DNA of 64,000 nucleotides from the NCBI RefSeq assembly GCF_014204865.1, contig NZ_JACHMG010000001.1, positions 186,001-250,000 of the forward strand, in the 5' to 3' direction. Both the position numbers and the translations under genes were made by a program. The notes under the pieces are model-generated. The model was not told the origin of the DNA and did no database searches. It saw only the letters and a program-made list of their open reading frames with translations. Of this stretch, positions 53,791 to 63,572 are shown piece by piece (positions within the stretch are counted from its first letter, which is position 1; each line of letters opens with the position of its first letter). The stretch comes from Amycolatopsis jiangsuensis. GTDB lineage: Bacteria; Actinomycetota; Actinomycetes; Mycobacteriales; Pseudonocardiaceae.

Positions 53791-55128
53791 GTGTCTGAAA
53801 GCGTCCCGTCCGTCGTGGAACCTGCCGAGCGTGTTCCGGCGCGCCGTGTGCTCGGGCTCGCCGTGCCCGCGCTCGGCGTGCTCGCCGCCGAGCCGTTGTA
53901 CGTGCTGGTCGACACCGCCGTGGTCGGCCACCTCGGCGCGTTGCCGCTGGCCGGGCTCGCGCTCGGCGGGGTGGTGCTGTCGCAGATCTCCACCCAGCTC
54001 ACGTTCCTGTCCTATGGCACGACCTCGCGCACCGCCCGGCTGCACGGTGCGGGGCGGCGGCCCGACGCGGTGCGCGAGGGCGTGCAGGCCACCTGGCTCG
54101 CCGTGCTCGTCGGGCTGGTGCTGCTGGTCGCGGGGCAGGCGCTGGCCGGGCCGGTCGCACGTGCGCTGTCCGGCAGCGACGAGATCGCCGCGGCCGCCGT
54201 GTCATGGCTGCGGATCGCCTTGTTCGGCGCGCCGCTGATCCTCGTCACGATGGCGGGCAACGGCTGGATGCGCGGGGTGCAGGACGCCGCGCGCCCGTTG
54301 CGGTATGTGCTGGCGGGCAACGGGATTTCCGCCGTACTGTGCCCGTTGCTGGTGTACGTGGCGGGGCTGGGGCTGGAAGGCTCGGCGATCGCGAACGTCG
54401 TCGCACAGATCGTGTCGGCCACGCTGTTCTTCGTCGCGCTGGCGCGGGAACGCGTGCCGTTGCGTCCGGATTTCGGGGTCATGCGGGCACAGCTGAGTCT
54501 CGGCCGGGACCTGGTGCTGCGGAGCCTGGCGTTCCAGGCGTGTTTCGTGTCGGCCGCCGCGGTGGCCGCCCGCACCTCGACCGAGGCGGTGGGGGCGCAC
54601 CAGGTGGTGCTGCAGCTGTGGACGTTCCTGTCGCTCGTGCTCGACTCGGTCGCGATCGCCGCGCAGTCGCTCGTGGGCGCCGCGCTGGGCGGCGGGGCGG
54701 CACGGCAGGCGCGGGGTATCGCCACGCAGATCGCCCTCTACGGCTTGGTTTTCGGCTGTTTCCTGTGCGTGGTGTTCGCCGCGCTGTGGAGCACCCTGCC
54801 GCATGCGTTCACCTCCGATCCCGGAGTCCTCGGCGAAATACCGCACGCGTGGTGGTTCTTCGTGGCACTGCAACCGATCGCCGGAGTCGTCTTCGCCCTG
54901 GACGGTGTCCTCCTCGGCGCCGGCGACGCCGCCTTCCTCCGCACCGCGACGCTGGTCAGCGCGGGTCTGGGGTTCCTGCCGCTGATCTGGCTGTCGCTGG
55001 CTTTCGACTGGGGCCTCACCGGCATCTGGAGCGGGCTTTCGCTGTTCATGGTCTTCCGCCTGGCCGCCGTGGTGGCCCGCTGGCGCTCCGGCAACTGGGC
55101 AGTGACCGGCGCGATCCGGGCCACCTGA
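53791..55128 (+). CDS. MATE-family (DinF-like) exporter
   Basis: A 445-residue 12-helix transporter. The first half has VLGLAVPALGVLAAEPLYVL and VDTAVVGHLGALPLAGLALG, and the second AVGAHQVVLQLWTFLSLVLD followed by DSVAIAAQSLVG, both MATE/DinF hallmarks. It exports cationic or toxic compounds by sodium or proton exchange. TAGGCT (53779-53784) lies 6 nt before the GTG, so it is probably leaderless. It sits between nrnA and truB, a frequent place for it in actinomycetes. Confidence 0.92.
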   Translation: MSESVPSVVEPAERVPARRVLGLAVPALGVLAAEPLYVLVDTAVVGHLGALPLAGLALGGVVLSQISTQLTFLSYGTTSRTARLHGAGRRPDAVREGVQATWLAVLVGLVLLVAGQALAGPVARALSGSDEIAAAAVSWLRIALFGAPLILVTMAGNGWMRGVQDAARPLRYVLAGNGISAVLCPLLVYVAGLGLEGSAIANVVAQIVSATLFFVALARERVPLRPDFGVMRAQLSLGRDLVLRSLAFQACFVSAAAVAARTSTEAVGAHQVVLQLWTFLSLVLDSVAIAAQSLVGAALGGGAARQARGIATQIALYGLVFGCFLCVVFAALWSTLPHAFTSDPGVLGEIPHAWWFFVALQPIAGVVFALDGVLLGAGDAAFLRTATLVSAGLGFLPLIWLSLAFDWGLTGIWSGLSLFMVFRLAAVVARWRSGNWAVTGAIRAT

Positions 55129-55623
55129 CCGGACCCGGCCACCGGGCCGTGACGCACGCCGGGTCCCGGGCTGTTGCGGTCGGGTGTGGGTAGGTGGCGG
55201 GCTGCCTCGGTGGGCCGGTGGGGTGTCTGGGTAGATCGGTGCTGTTGCAGCTGGGTGCGGGTAGCTGGCCCGCCTGCCCGGTAGGCCACCGGGCGTCCGA
55301 GTGCATCGGTGCTTCGCCGGAAGTGGCTGTGCGCCGTAGCTACCTGCCGCGGTGCGGTGGACGTGGTTCCGCGTGGTGGCTTGCGCGCGTTCGCCGGGAG
55401 GCTTCCGGCTGCTCCACAACGGCGCCGCTCCAGCCGGCGCGAAAGCCGCGGCACCGTCCCGGCCCGTGTGGTGAATGCCACCCGGATAACGGCTATGTAT
55501 CGGGCCGGTCAAGGCGATACAACCAACGGGGCGGCAGCGTCGTCGTCTTTTCCTGCCCGGTCTCCGTACCCGATTCCCGTACCCGACGACTGTCCGACGC
55601 CTGTCTGCCCTGTGGAGGAACCC
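55129..55623. other. Long intergenic region without a convincing gene
   Basis: About 495 bp between the MATE and MFS genes. Reading frames here lack codon bias and start signals. It contains an imperfect 70-bp tandem duplication (55170-55310). The last part, with GGAGGA at 55614-55619, belongs to the MFS start. Confidence 0.6.
55170..55310. repeat. Imperfect 70-bp tandem duplication
   Basis: Copy 1 (55170-55240) and copy 2 (55241-55310) both begin GCTGTTGC and end ATCGGT, matching at roughly three quarters of positions over their length. Confidence 0.7.
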
Positions 55624-56943
55624 TTGTCGCCCGCCGGTCGTGCTACTGCCCGGTCCTGGCTCATCTGGCTCACCGCTGTCCTGGTCTACCTGCTTGCCGT
55701 GTTCCACCGGACCTCGTTCGGCGTCGCCGGGCTCGAGGCGGCGGACCGGTTCGGGGTGGGGGCCGCGGCGCTCGGCACCTTCACCGTGCTCCAAGTGGGC
55801 GTGTACGCCGCCATGCAGATCCCCACCGGCGTCCTGGTGGACCGGTACGGGCCGCGGCGAGTGCTCCTCACCGCCGTGCTCGTGCTCGGCAGCGGGCAGC
55901 TGCTGCTCGGCGTCGCGGACACCTACGGGCTCGGCCTGCTCGCCCGCGGCGTGCTCGGGCTGGGCGACGCGCTCACCTTCGTCAGTGTGCTGCGGCTCGT
56001 CGCCGCGCACTTCCCTGGCCGGCAGTACGCGTTGCTGACTTCCTTCACCTCCGCGATCGGGTACGTCGGCAACCTCGCCGCCACCGTCCCGCTCACCCTG
56101 CTGCTCGACGGTCCGGGGTGGACGTTCACCTTCATCGCGGTCGGTGCGGTCACCTTGCTGTACGCCGTGCCGGTCGCGTTGCGGGTGCGGGACACCCCGG
56201 CCGGCGAACCTGAACCGGTGCGGGAAGCGGTGCGGCCGGCGCAGCTGGGCCGGGCCGTCCGTGCCGCCTGGTCGGTGCCGGGCACCCGGCTGGGTTTCTG
56301 GGTGCACTTCAGCACGATGTTCGCGCCGAACGTGCTGACCCTGCTGTGGGGTGTGCCGTTTCTGGTGCAGGGACAGGGTTTGCCCGCCGCGACCGCGAGC
56401 GCGCTGCTCACCGTGTTCGTCTTCGGCTCGATGGCCGGCGGCCCGGTGCTGGGCGCGCTGATCGGCCGCCGCCCGTCGCTGCGGATGCCGCTGGTCGGCG
56501 GCTACCTCGGTGGGGCGACGGTGGTGTGGGCGGTGCTGCTCGGCTGGAGCGGCCCGCTGCCGGTCGGCGTGCTGGTGCCCGCGTTCGCGTTCCTGGCCCT
56601 CGGCGGTCCGGCGTCGATGATCGGGTTCGCCCTCGCCCGCGACTACAACCCGCTCGACCGCGTCGGCACCGCGACCGGCGTGGTGAACGTCGGGGGTTTC
56701 GTGGCCACCACGGTGACCGCCCTGCTGGTCGGCGTCCTGCTCCAGCTCACCGGCGGCGACTTCCGGCTGTCGCTGCTGGCCGTGGTCGCGGTACTGGCAC
56801 TGGGCACCTGGCGGATGCTGACCTGGTGGCGGCGTGCCCGAGCGCACCTGTTCGCCGCCGAGGCCCGGGGCGAGCAGGTCCCGGTCCGCATCCGGCGGCA
56901 CCGCTGGGACCGGCTCCCGGAACCCGTCCGGCTGGCGGCCTGA
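55624..56943 (+). CDS. MFS transporter
   Basis: A 439-residue MFS protein with about 12 helices. VYLLAVFHRTSFGVAGLEAA in helix 1 and VGVYAAMQIPTGVLVDRYGP with RRV (motif A region) fit the sugar-phosphate/nitrate-like MFS groups, and DYNPLDRVGTATGVVNVGGF lies late in the chain. TTG at 55624 was chosen for its GGAGGA site 4 nt upstream and because it begins right before helix 1; the frame is open much further upstream without coding character. Substrate unknown. Confidence 0.82.
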   Translation: MSPAGRATARSWLIWLTAVLVYLLAVFHRTSFGVAGLEAADRFGVGAAALGTFTVLQVGVYAAMQIPTGVLVDRYGPRRVLLTAVLVLGSGQLLLGVADTYGLGLLARGVLGLGDALTFVSVLRLVAAHFPGRQYALLTSFTSAIGYVGNLAATVPLTLLLDGPGWTFTFIAVGAVTLLYAVPVALRVRDTPAGEPEPVREAVRPAQLGRAVRAAWSVPGTRLGFWVHFSTMFAPNVLTLLWGVPFLVQGQGLPAATASALLTVFVFGSMAGGPVLGALIGRRPSLRMPLVGGYLGGATVVWAVLLGWSGPLPVGVLVPAFAFLALGGPASMIGFALARDYNPLDRVGTATGVVNVGGFVATTVTALLVGVLLQLTGGDFRLSLLAVVAVLALGTWRMLTWWRRARAHLFAAEARGEQVPVRIRRHRWDRLPEPVRLAA

Positions 56944-56955
56944 GACCCGGGTCGG

Positions 56956-57249
56956 TCAGGTCCGGTTGTCTTCCGACACCCGGCATTCCTTTCCGGACAG
57001 GTTGTCGTGCACGGGGAATTTGCCGTTCTTCTTCAAGGTGAGCTTTCGGCCGCAGTGGGGATGCGGACAGGCCTGGCGGCTTCTTCTCCGGCGACACGCG
57101 CGGACGGAGGAGTCGTATCTGGCTGTGCCGGACCCCTTGCATTCGACCTGCGCCCAGCCCAGGAACTCGATTGAATCGGAATAGTGCTTCGGCAGCCTGC
57201 GCGTCTTCGTCAGCGCGACCGGCAGACAACAGTAAGAACAGTGCGCCAT
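56956..57249 (-). CDS. Small protein with two actinophage-type zinc-finger repeats
   Basis: A 97-residue protein preceded by AAGGAGGGG 2-5 nt before the ATG, one of the best ribosome sites in the window. Repeat 1: C4-C7, VALTKTRRLPKH with H22, then C37-KGSG. Repeat 2: C61/C66, KLTLKKNGKFPVH with H81, then C89. This C-x2-4-C...T...G...H...C layout recalls small zinc-binding proteins of actinobacteriophages and their hosts. Codon GC is lower than in its neighbours, suggesting transfer. It lies antisense between the MFS gene and truB. Function unknown; nucleic-acid binding is likely. Confidence 0.7.
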   Translation of the reverse strand: MAHCSYCCLPVALTKTRRLPKHYSDSIEFLGWAQVECKGSGTARYDSSVRACRRRRSRQACPHPHCGRKLTLKKNGKFPVHDNLSGKECRVSEDNRT

Positions 57250-57370
57250 TGCCCCTCCTTGCAGCCCGTAGCAGGATCGTCACAGTCGGAAGCAGCACCC
57301 GGCAGCCGCCGATCGGGTGACGGACGGTCACCGATCGGGGCCGCACCAGCCGGTCGGTAGGGTGCCGCCC

Positions 57371-58285
57371 GTGTCTCGCCCGAAGGAACCGCGCCGCCCC
57401 GCTCCGCCGCCCGGACTGCTCATCGTCGACAAACCGGCCGGGATGACGTCGCACGACGTGGTGTCCCGGGCCCGGCGGATCATGGGCACGCGCAAGGTCG
57501 GCCACGCCGGCACGCTCGACCCGATGGCCACCGGGGTGCTGGTGCTCGGCATCGAACGCGCCACCAAACTGCTCGGCCACCTCGCGCTCGACCGCAAGAC
57601 CTACCTCGCCACCCTCTCGCTCGGCCAGGCCACCACCACCGACGACGCCGAGGGCGAGACCCTGTCCACCGCCACCCCCGAGGACGTCGCCGCGGTCGCC
57701 GACGCGCGGATCACCGACGGCGTCGCCGCGTTGACCGGTGAGCTCCAGCAGGTGCCCAGCGCCGTGTCCGCGGTCAAGATCGACGGCAAGCGGGCCTATG
57801 CCCGGGTGCGTGCCGGGGAAGACGTGGTCCTCCCGCCGCGGCCGGTGACTGTGCACCGTTTCGACGTGCTGGCCGTGCGCCGCGAGGACGACCGGATCGA
57901 ACTCGACGCCGTCGTGGAGTGTTCCTCGGGCACCTACGTCCGTGCGCTGGCCCGCGACCTCGGCGCCGCGCTCGGCGTCGGAGGACACCTGAAAGCCTTG
58001 CGCCGCACCACAGTCGGGCCGTTCACGCTCGCCAGGGCACGGACCCTCGACCAGCTCGAGGACACGCCCGAGCTGTCGCTGGACCTCGACGCCGCGGTCG
58101 CCGCGGCCTTTCCCCGCCGCGATCTCGACGCGGCCACCGCGCGCGCGATCCAGTACGGGCGGCGCATCCCGGCCGCCGGCATCGACGGCACCTACGGCCT
58201 GTTCGCCCCCGACGGGCACGTGCTGGCCCTGGCCTCGGACACCGAGGGAGTGACCCGTTCGGTGGTGGTCCTGCTGCCCGCCTAG
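57371..58285 (+). CDS. truB: tRNA pseudouridine(55) synthase
   Basis: A 304-residue TruB with LLIVDKPAGMTSHDVVSRAR, the catalytic aspartate in GHAGTLDPMATG, QVPSAVSAVKIDGKRAYARV, SSGTYVRALARDLG and a C-terminal domain. It makes pseudouridine 55 in the T-loop of tRNAs. TAGGGT (57358-57363) is 7 nt before the GTG at 57371, supporting that start and a leaderless message; the frame is open to 57317. Confidence 0.95.
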   Translation: MSRPKEPRRPAPPPGLLIVDKPAGMTSHDVVSRARRIMGTRKVGHAGTLDPMATGVLVLGIERATKLLGHLALDRKTYLATLSLGQATTTDDAEGETLSTATPEDVAAVADARITDGVAALTGELQQVPSAVSAVKIDGKRAYARVRAGEDVVLPPRPVTVHRFDVLAVRREDDRIELDAVVECSSGTYVRALARDLGAALGVGGHLKALRRTTVGPFTLARARTLDQLEDTPELSLDLDAAVAAAFPRRDLDAATARAIQYGRRIPAAGIDGTYGLFAPDGHVLALASDTEGVTRSVVVLLPA

Positions 58286-58326
58286 GGTGGGGCCAAAGGG
58301 TACCGGTGCGGGGAGAGTTGACGGCA

Positions 58327-59295
58327 GTGCAGCGGTGGCGTGGGCTCGGGGACCTTCCGGGCGGCTGGGGACGGTGCGTGGTCACCATCGGCGTGTTCGA
58401 CGGCGTGCACCGCGGGCATCAGGAACTGATCGCCCGCACGGTGGCCGCGGCCGCCGAGCGGGACCTGCCGAGCGTGGTGGTCACGTTCGACCCGCATCCC
58501 TCCGAGGTGCTGCGCCCCGGCACCCACCCCGCGCAGCTGACCTCGTTGCGGCGCAAGGCGGAACTGGTCGAGGGGCTCGGCGCGGACGTGTTCTGCGTAC
58601 TGCCCTTCACCCTGGAGCTCTCGCGCCTGAGCCCGCACGAGTTCGTGCACGAGGTCCTGGTCGACCGGCTGCACGCGGCCGCGGTGCTGGTCGGCGACAA
58701 CTTCACCTTCGGCGCCAAGGCGGCGGGCAACGTCGCCCTGCTGCGTGAGCTCGGCCGCCGGTTCGGTTTCGTCGCCTACGGTGCCGAGCTGCAGGGCCGT
58801 TCCCTCGCCGAGTCCGGCGGGGACGCGCGGAGCAGCACCGACATCACCTTCTCCTCCACCTATGTGCGTTCGTGCATCGACGCGGGCGACGTGGTGGCCG
58901 CGGCGGACGCGCTCGGCCGGCCGCACCGGCTCGAGGGCATCGTGGTCCGCGGTGACCGTCGCGGCCACGAACTCGGCTACCCGACGGCGAACCTGTCCAC
59001 GCCGCGGTTCGCCGCGGTTCCGGCGGACGGCGTCTACACCGCGTGGTTCAGCCGGCTGTCCGATCCGGGCAGACGGCTGCGTGCCGCGGTGTCGGTGGGC
59101 ACGAACCCGACCTTCTCCGGCCGGGAACGCACCGTGGAGGCGTTCGTGCTGGACGTCGACGAGGACTTCTACGGACGGCACGTGGCACTCGACTTCGTCA
59201 CCCGGCTGCGCGACCAGGAGCGGTTCGGCCGGTCGGCGGACCTGGTGAAGCAGATCGACGACGACGTGGCGCGCACGCGCGACGCACTCGGGTGA
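58327..59295 (+). CDS. ribF: Bifunctional riboflavin kinase/FAD synthetase
   Basis: A 322-residue RibF. The N-terminal nucleotidyltransferase has IGVFDGVHRGHQELIARTV, VVTFDPHPSEVLRP and STYVRSCIDAGDV; the C-terminal flavokinase has VVRGDRRGHELGYPTANLST and SVGTNPTFSGRERTVEAFVL. It converts riboflavin to FMN and FAD. The GTG at 58327 begins the usual VQRWRGL start and has GGGGAGAG about 10 nt upstream; a GTG at 58306 is also open. Follows truB by 41 bp. Confidence 0.94.
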   Translation: MQRWRGLGDLPGGWGRCVVTIGVFDGVHRGHQELIARTVAAAAERDLPSVVVTFDPHPSEVLRPGTHPAQLTSLRRKAELVEGLGADVFCVLPFTLELSRLSPHEFVHEVLVDRLHAAAVLVGDNFTFGAKAAGNVALLRELGRRFGFVAYGAELQGRSLAESGGDARSSTDITFSSTYVRSCIDAGDVVAAADALGRPHRLEGIVVRGDRRGHELGYPTANLSTPRFAAVPADGVYTAWFSRLSDPGRRLRAAVSVGTNPTFSGRERTVEAFVLDVDEDFYGRHVALDFVTRLRDQERFGRSADLVKQIDDDVARTRDALG

Positions 59296-59461
59296 ACCGT
59301 CCCCCGGTCGGGCCGGAAGGGCGTGACCGAGGGGTGGAAAGGGACGTTCCGGCCCGCCGCGGGCGATCCGGATGGCAAGATGACCCGGGCGGCCGCCGAC
59401 GGCACCGAGCCGGTGCGAGGGGCGTGTCGAGGCCGGACACGGGGCTAGGGGAGCGGAACTG

Positions 59462-59935
59462 GTGGAGGACCACAAGATCGTCCAGCGGAACATCGCGCTG
59501 CAGCGGGAGTGGTACGGCGAGCCGCTGGGTGATCGGGTACGCCGGCTGGTGGTGGCCTTCGACGTGTCCCAGGCTTTCCTGGCCGAGGTGCTGGGGATCA
59601 GCGCGCCGATGCTGAGCCAGGTGATGAGCGGCAGGCGGGCGAAGATCGGCAACCCGGTGGTGCTGGCCCGGATGATCATGCTCGAACGCAAGATCCTGGT
59701 GCCCGAGGTCGCCGCGGGCGACCGAGACGCGATGCAGGTCGCGCTCGAGGACGTGCGTGATTCGCGGCCCACGGTCGGCCGCGACAACATCCCGGTGGGC
59801 TCGGACGAACAGGCCGCACTGGCGGTCCTGCGCGACGTCGCCGAGGACGAGAACCTGAGCGAAGCCGCGAAGCTGCTCGACGATGGTTTCCCCGCGATCG
59901 CCGACCTGCTGCGCCGGGCCGGCGCCGGCCAGTAG
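59462..59935 (+). CDS. Helix-turn-helix (XRE-like) DNA-binding protein
   Basis: A 157-residue protein with an N-terminal HTH QAFLAEVLGISAPMLSQVMS at about residues 37-56, then GRRAKIGNPVVLARM, and a helical acidic C-terminus. The GTG has GGGGAG about 9 nt upstream. It ends 6 nt before the thpR start on the same strand, so the two are co-transcribed. Regulated target unknown. Relatives of this ribF-adjacent type occur in other actinomycetes as far as I recall. Confidence 0.82.
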   Translation: MEDHKIVQRNIALQREWYGEPLGDRVRRLVVAFDVSQAFLAEVLGISAPMLSQVMSGRRAKIGNPVVLARMIMLERKILVPEVAAGDRDAMQVALEDVRDSRPTVGRDNIPVGSDEQAALAVLRDVAEDENLSEAAKLLDDGFPAIADLLRRAGAGQ

Positions 59936-59941
59936 CCCCCC

Positions 59942-60649
59942 GTGCTGCTGTTCTCCGCACTGCGCCTGCCGCTCGACGTGGCGGCGTCGGTGCAGGCAGC
60001 ACTGCGCGAAGCCGGGGAAGCGGAGAACGGACCGGCGAACGCCGGAGACGGTGCGGCCGTCGCACCGTCTCCCGGTATTTCGTCCCGCCCCAGCGGCCCA
60101 CCACGCGCAGGCACATCGCCGCACTCCAGTGCTTCGCCGCATGCCGACGCCCCACCGCAAGCCGACAGCCCGTCTGACCGCGGCACTCCACCCCACCCCG
60201 GCCCTCCGGACTTCGGCACTCCCGGCCCCGCCACCTCCGGGCGGCTCCGCTGGACCGATCCGGCCGGATGGCACATCACCCTCGGTTTCCACGGCGAGGC
60301 CGACCCCGCCGAGGTCACCGCCTGGCTCGCCCGGGTGCTGGACGGGCGCCCGGCCGTCGAGGTCCGGCTGCGGGGCTCGGGCACCTTCCCCGGCGTCCTC
60401 TGGCTGGCCGCCGCTGGCGAAGGCCTCGACGCTCTCGCGCTCGCGGCGGGGGCAGGGGACGACCGGCCCTACCGCGCGCACCTGACGCTGGCGCGCCACC
60501 CCCGTGAACATCCGGGCCCGGCCCGGCAGTGGGCACAGCGGCTGGCCGGCTTCCGCAGCCGGACCTGGACGGCAGGCGAGGTCGTCCTGATGGCGAGCGG
60601 TGGGCGGCCGTACCGCACGGTCGGCCGGTTCGGCCTGCACCGCGCGTAA
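59942..60649 (+). CDS. thpR: RNA 2',3'-cyclic phosphodiesterase ThpR with a Pro/Ser-rich insert
   Basis: A 235-residue 2H-phosphoesterase with both catalytic motifs, HITL (H111, T113) and HLTL (H180, T182). The N-terminal strand and helix (LLFSALRLPLDVAASVQAAL) are separated from the first motif by about 70 residues of Pro/Ser/Ala-rich sequence (residues 28-98) that ordinary ThpR proteins (about 180 residues) lack. It opens 2',3'-cyclic phosphate RNA ends. Likely translated with the HTH gene just upstream. Confidence 0.82.
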   Translation: MLLFSALRLPLDVAASVQAALREAGEAENGPANAGDGAAVAPSPGISSRPSGPPRAGTSPHSSASPHADAPPQADSPSDRGTPPHPGPPDFGTPGPATSGRLRWTDPAGWHITLGFHGEADPAEVTAWLARVLDGRPAVEVRLRGSGTFPGVLWLAAAGEGLDALALAAGAGDDRPYRAHLTLARHPREHPGPARQWAQRLAGFRSRTWTAGEVVLMASGGRPYRTVGRFGLHRA

Positions 60650-60778
60650 GAGCGCCCCGCACGGCTGGTAACCTCGACGAACGGGTCCGGCTGCAGTCCG
60701 TGGCGGCCGAGACCGGCTACCCGGCCGCGTGGCGCGGTGCGGGCCCCACGGCACTGATCAACCCGAGGAGCAACACCA

Positions 60779-61048
60779 GTGGCGCTGTCCACCGATGAGA
60801 AGAAGACGATCCTGGCCGAGTACGGCTTGCACGACTCGGACACCGGATCCCCCGAGGCCCAGGTCGCCCTGCTGACCAAGCGCATCACCGGCCTCACCGA
60901 ACACCTCAAGATGCACAAGCACGATCACCACTCCCGGCGTGGTCTCCTGCTGCTGGTCGGCCGTCGCCGCCGGCTGCTGAACTACACCGAGAAGATGGAC
61001 GTGGCGCGGTACCGTGACCTGATCAAGAGGCTCGGCCTGCGTCGATAG
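60779..61048 (+). CDS. rpsO: 30S ribosomal protein S15
   Basis: An 89-residue S15 with the typical [40 protein letters not shown] and [20 protein letters not shown]. It binds 16S rRNA early in 30S assembly. GAGGAG is 8 nt before the GTG. TAACCT at 60669-60674 is a possible -10 for the rpsO transcript. A strong hairpin follows the stop, before pnp; in many bacteria the rpsO-pnp transcript is processed in this gap. Confidence 0.97.
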   Translation: MALSTDEKKTILAEYGLHDSDTGSPEAQVALLTKRITGLTEHLKMHKHDHHSRRGLLLLVGRRRRLLNYTEKMDVARYRDLIKRLGLRR

Positions 61049-61054
61049 CACGCC

Positions 61055-61091
61055 GCGAGGGGGAGTGACCGGTCCGGTCGCTCCCCCTCGC
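61055..61091 (+). terminator. Strong hairpin between rpsO and pnp
   Basis: GCGAGGGGGAGTGACCGG (61055-61072) pairs with 61074-61091 with one G-T pair and a 1-nt centre. It begins 6 bp after the rpsO stop. It may terminate rpsO or form the rpsO-pnp processing stem. Confidence 0.75.
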
Positions 61092-61280
61092 CGCAAGCAC
61101 CACCCCACGGCGCGAGCGCGCTGGAGGACCTACTCCGCCGGTCCTCGGTAGTGGTTCCCGGGTGCGGACCCGGGGGCTTCGATCGAAGACCGGCCAGCAT
61201 CCTCGAGCGTCCTCGGGTGAACCGGGTCCCAGGGTGGGAGACTCGCGCCCAACGAAGGCAACAAAGAGGAGACAGACCCT

Positions 61281-63530
61281 ATGACCGACTCCACCGGAGT
61301 CACCGTGCACGAAACCGAGGCCGTGCTCGACAACGGCCGGTTCGGCACCCGCACCGTGCGGTTCGAGACCGGCCGGCTGGCCCGTCAGGCCGCCGGTTCC
61401 GTGGTCGCTTACCTGGACGAAGAGACCATGCTGCTGTCGGCGACCACGGCGTCGAAGCACCCGAAGGAGCACTTCGACTTCTTCCCGCTCACCGTGGACG
61501 TCGAGGAGCGGATGTACGCCGCCGGCCGCATCCCCGGCGCGTTCTTCCGCCGCGAGGGCCGCCCGTCCACCGACGCGATCCTCACCGCCCGGCTGATCGA
61601 CCGGCCGCTGCGCCCGTCCTTCGCCGACGGCCTGCGCAACGAGATCCAGGTCGTCATCACCGTGCAGAGCCTGAACCCGGACGACCCGTACGACGTGCTG
61701 GCGATCAACGCCGCGTCCGCGTCCACGCAGATCGCCGGCCTGCCGTTCTCCGGTCCCGTCGGCGGCGTGCGCGTCGCGCTGATCGAGGACCAGTGGGTGG
61801 CGTTCCCGACCTGGCCGCAGCTGGAGAAGGCGACCTTCAACATGGTCGTCGCCGGCCGGATCGTCGGTGACGACGTCGCGATCATGATGGTCGAGGCCGA
61901 GGGCACCGAGCACACCCTCGACCTGATCGCCGCCGGGTCCAAGGCGCCGGACGAGGTTTCGGTCGCCGAGGGCCTCGAAGCCGCGAAGCCGTTCATCAAG
62001 GCCCTGTGCGAGGCGCAGCAGCGCCTGGCCGCCGAGGCCGCCAAGCCGACCGGCGACTTCCCGGTCTACCCGGCCTACCAGCCGGACCTCTACGAGGCCG
62101 TCGCGGCGATCGCCGACGAGGAGCTGGCCAAGGCGCTGCAGATTCCCGGCAAGCAGGACCGGGACGCCGCGACCGACGAGGTCAAGGCCACCGTGCTGGC
62201 CAAGCTCGGCCTGGGTGAGGGCGAGGTCTTCGAGGGCCGCGACAAGGAGGTCGGCGGTGCGTTCAAGGCGCTGACCAAGAAGATCATGCGCAAGCGCGTG
62301 CTCACCGAGAAGATCCGCATGGACGGGCGCGGGCTCACCGACATCCGCCAGCTGTCCGCGGAGGTCGCGGTGATCCCGCGGGCGCACGGTTCGGCGCTGT
62401 TCGAGCGCGGCGAGACCCAGATCCTGGGCGTCACCACGCTGAACATGCTCCGCATGGAGCAGCAGATCGACTCGCTGTCGCCGGAGACCACGAAGCGGTA
62501 CCTGCACCACTACAACTTCCCGCCGTTCTCCACCGGTGAGACCGGCCGCGTCGGCTCGCCGAAGCGGCGCGAGATCGGCCACGGCATGCTCGCCGAGCGC
62601 GCGCTGCTGCCGGTGCTGCCGAAGCGGGACGAGTTCCCGTACGCGATCCGCCAGGTCTCCGAGGCGCTGGGCTCCAACGGCTCCACCTCGATGGGCTCGG
62701 TCTGCGCGTCCACCATGTCGCTGTTCAACGCCGGTGTGCCGCTGAAGGCACCGGTCGCGGGCATCGCCATGGGCCTGGTGTCGGACGAGGTCGACGGCGA
62801 GACGCGTTACGTCGCGCTCACCGACATCCTCGGCGCCGAGGATGCGCTGGGCGACATGGACTTCAAGGTCGCCGGCACCAAGGACATCATCACCGCGCTG
62901 CAGCTGGACACCAAGCTCGACGGCATCCCGTCCGAGGTGCTCGCGGGTGCGCTGAAGCAGGCCAAGGACGCCCGCTACACCATCCTCGAGGTCCTCGCCG
63001 AGGCGATCGACGCCCCGGACGAGATGAGCCCGTACGCCCCGCGCGTCACGTCGGTGAAGATCCCGGTGGACAAGATCGGCGAGGTCATCGGCCCGAAGGG
63101 CAAGATGATCAACTCGATCACCGAGGAGACCGGCGCGGACATCTCGATCGAGGACGACGGCACGATCTACGTCGGCGCGGCGGACGGCCCGTCCGCGGAG
63201 GCCGCGATCGGCAAGATCAACGCGATCGCCAACCCGCAGCTGCCGAAGGTCGGGGAGCGCTTCCTCGGCACCGTGGTGAAGACGGCCGCGTTCGGCGCGT
63301 TCGTCTCGCTGCTGCCGGGCAAGGACGGCCTGGTGCACATCTCCAAGCTGGGCAACGGCAAGCGGATCGGCAAGGTCGAGGACGTGGTCAACGTGGGCGA
63401 CAAGCTCCGCGTCGAGATCGCCGACATCGACAACCGCGGCAAGATCAGCCTGATCGTCGTGCAGGACGAGGACGCCGAGAAGCCCGCCGGAGGCGGTGCC
63501 GAGCAGGCGGACAAGGCCGAGGCCAAGTAG
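61281..63530 (+). CDS. pnp: Polyribonucleotide nucleotidyltransferase (PNPase)
   Basis: A 749-residue PNPase: two RNase PH domains (first with [20 protein letters not shown] and [11 protein letters not shown]; second with [19 protein letters not shown] and the active-site [14 protein letters not shown]), then KH ([20 protein letters not shown]) and S1 ([20 protein letters not shown]). It degrades RNA 3'-5' with phosphate. GAGGAG lies 9 nt before the ATG. About 230 bp of leader after rpsO contains hairpins that could serve autoregulation. Confidence 0.97.
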   Translation: MTDSTGVTVHETEAVLDNGRFGTRTVRFETGRLARQAAGSVVAYLDEETMLLSATTASKHPKEHFDFFPLTVDVEERMYAAGRIPGAFFRREGRPSTDAILTARLIDRPLRPSFADGLRNEIQVVITVQSLNPDDPYDVLAINAASASTQIAGLPFSGPVGGVRVALIEDQWVAFPTWPQLEKATFNMVVAGRIVGDDVAIMMVEAEGTEHTLDLIAAGSKAPDEVSVAEGLEAAKPFIKALCEAQQRLAAEAAKPTGDFPVYPAYQPDLYEAVAAIADEELAKALQIPGKQDRDAATDEVKATVLAKLGLGEGEVFEGRDKEVGGAFKALTKKIMRKRVLTEKIRMDGRGLTDIRQLSAEVAVIPRAHGSALFERGETQILGVTTLNMLRMEQQIDSLSPETTKRYLHHYNFPPFSTGETGRVGSPKRREIGHGMLAERALLPVLPKRDEFPYAIRQVSEALGSNGSTSMGSVCASTMSLFNAGVPLKAPVAGIAMGLVSDEVDGETRYVALTDILGAEDALGDMDFKVAGTKDIITALQLDTKLDGIPSEVLAGALKQAKDARYTILEVLAEAIDAPDEMSPYAPRVTSVKIPVDKIGEVIGPKGKMINSITEETGADISIEDDGTIYVGAADGPSAEAAIGKINAIANPQLPKVGERFLGTVVKTAAFGAFVSLLPGKDGLVHISKLGNGKRIGKVEDVVNVGDKLRVEIADIDNRGKISLIVVQDEDAEKPAGGGAEQADKAEAK

Positions 63531-63572
63531 TCCGACCGAAGAACCCCACGAAGGCCCCTGACCCGTACGTGC

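Noticed and set aside
54202..56901. Minus-strand open frame of 899 codons across the MATE and MFS genes
   Set aside because: Covers two real genes and an intergenic repeat; composition is His/Arg/Gln-rich as in other antisense shadows.
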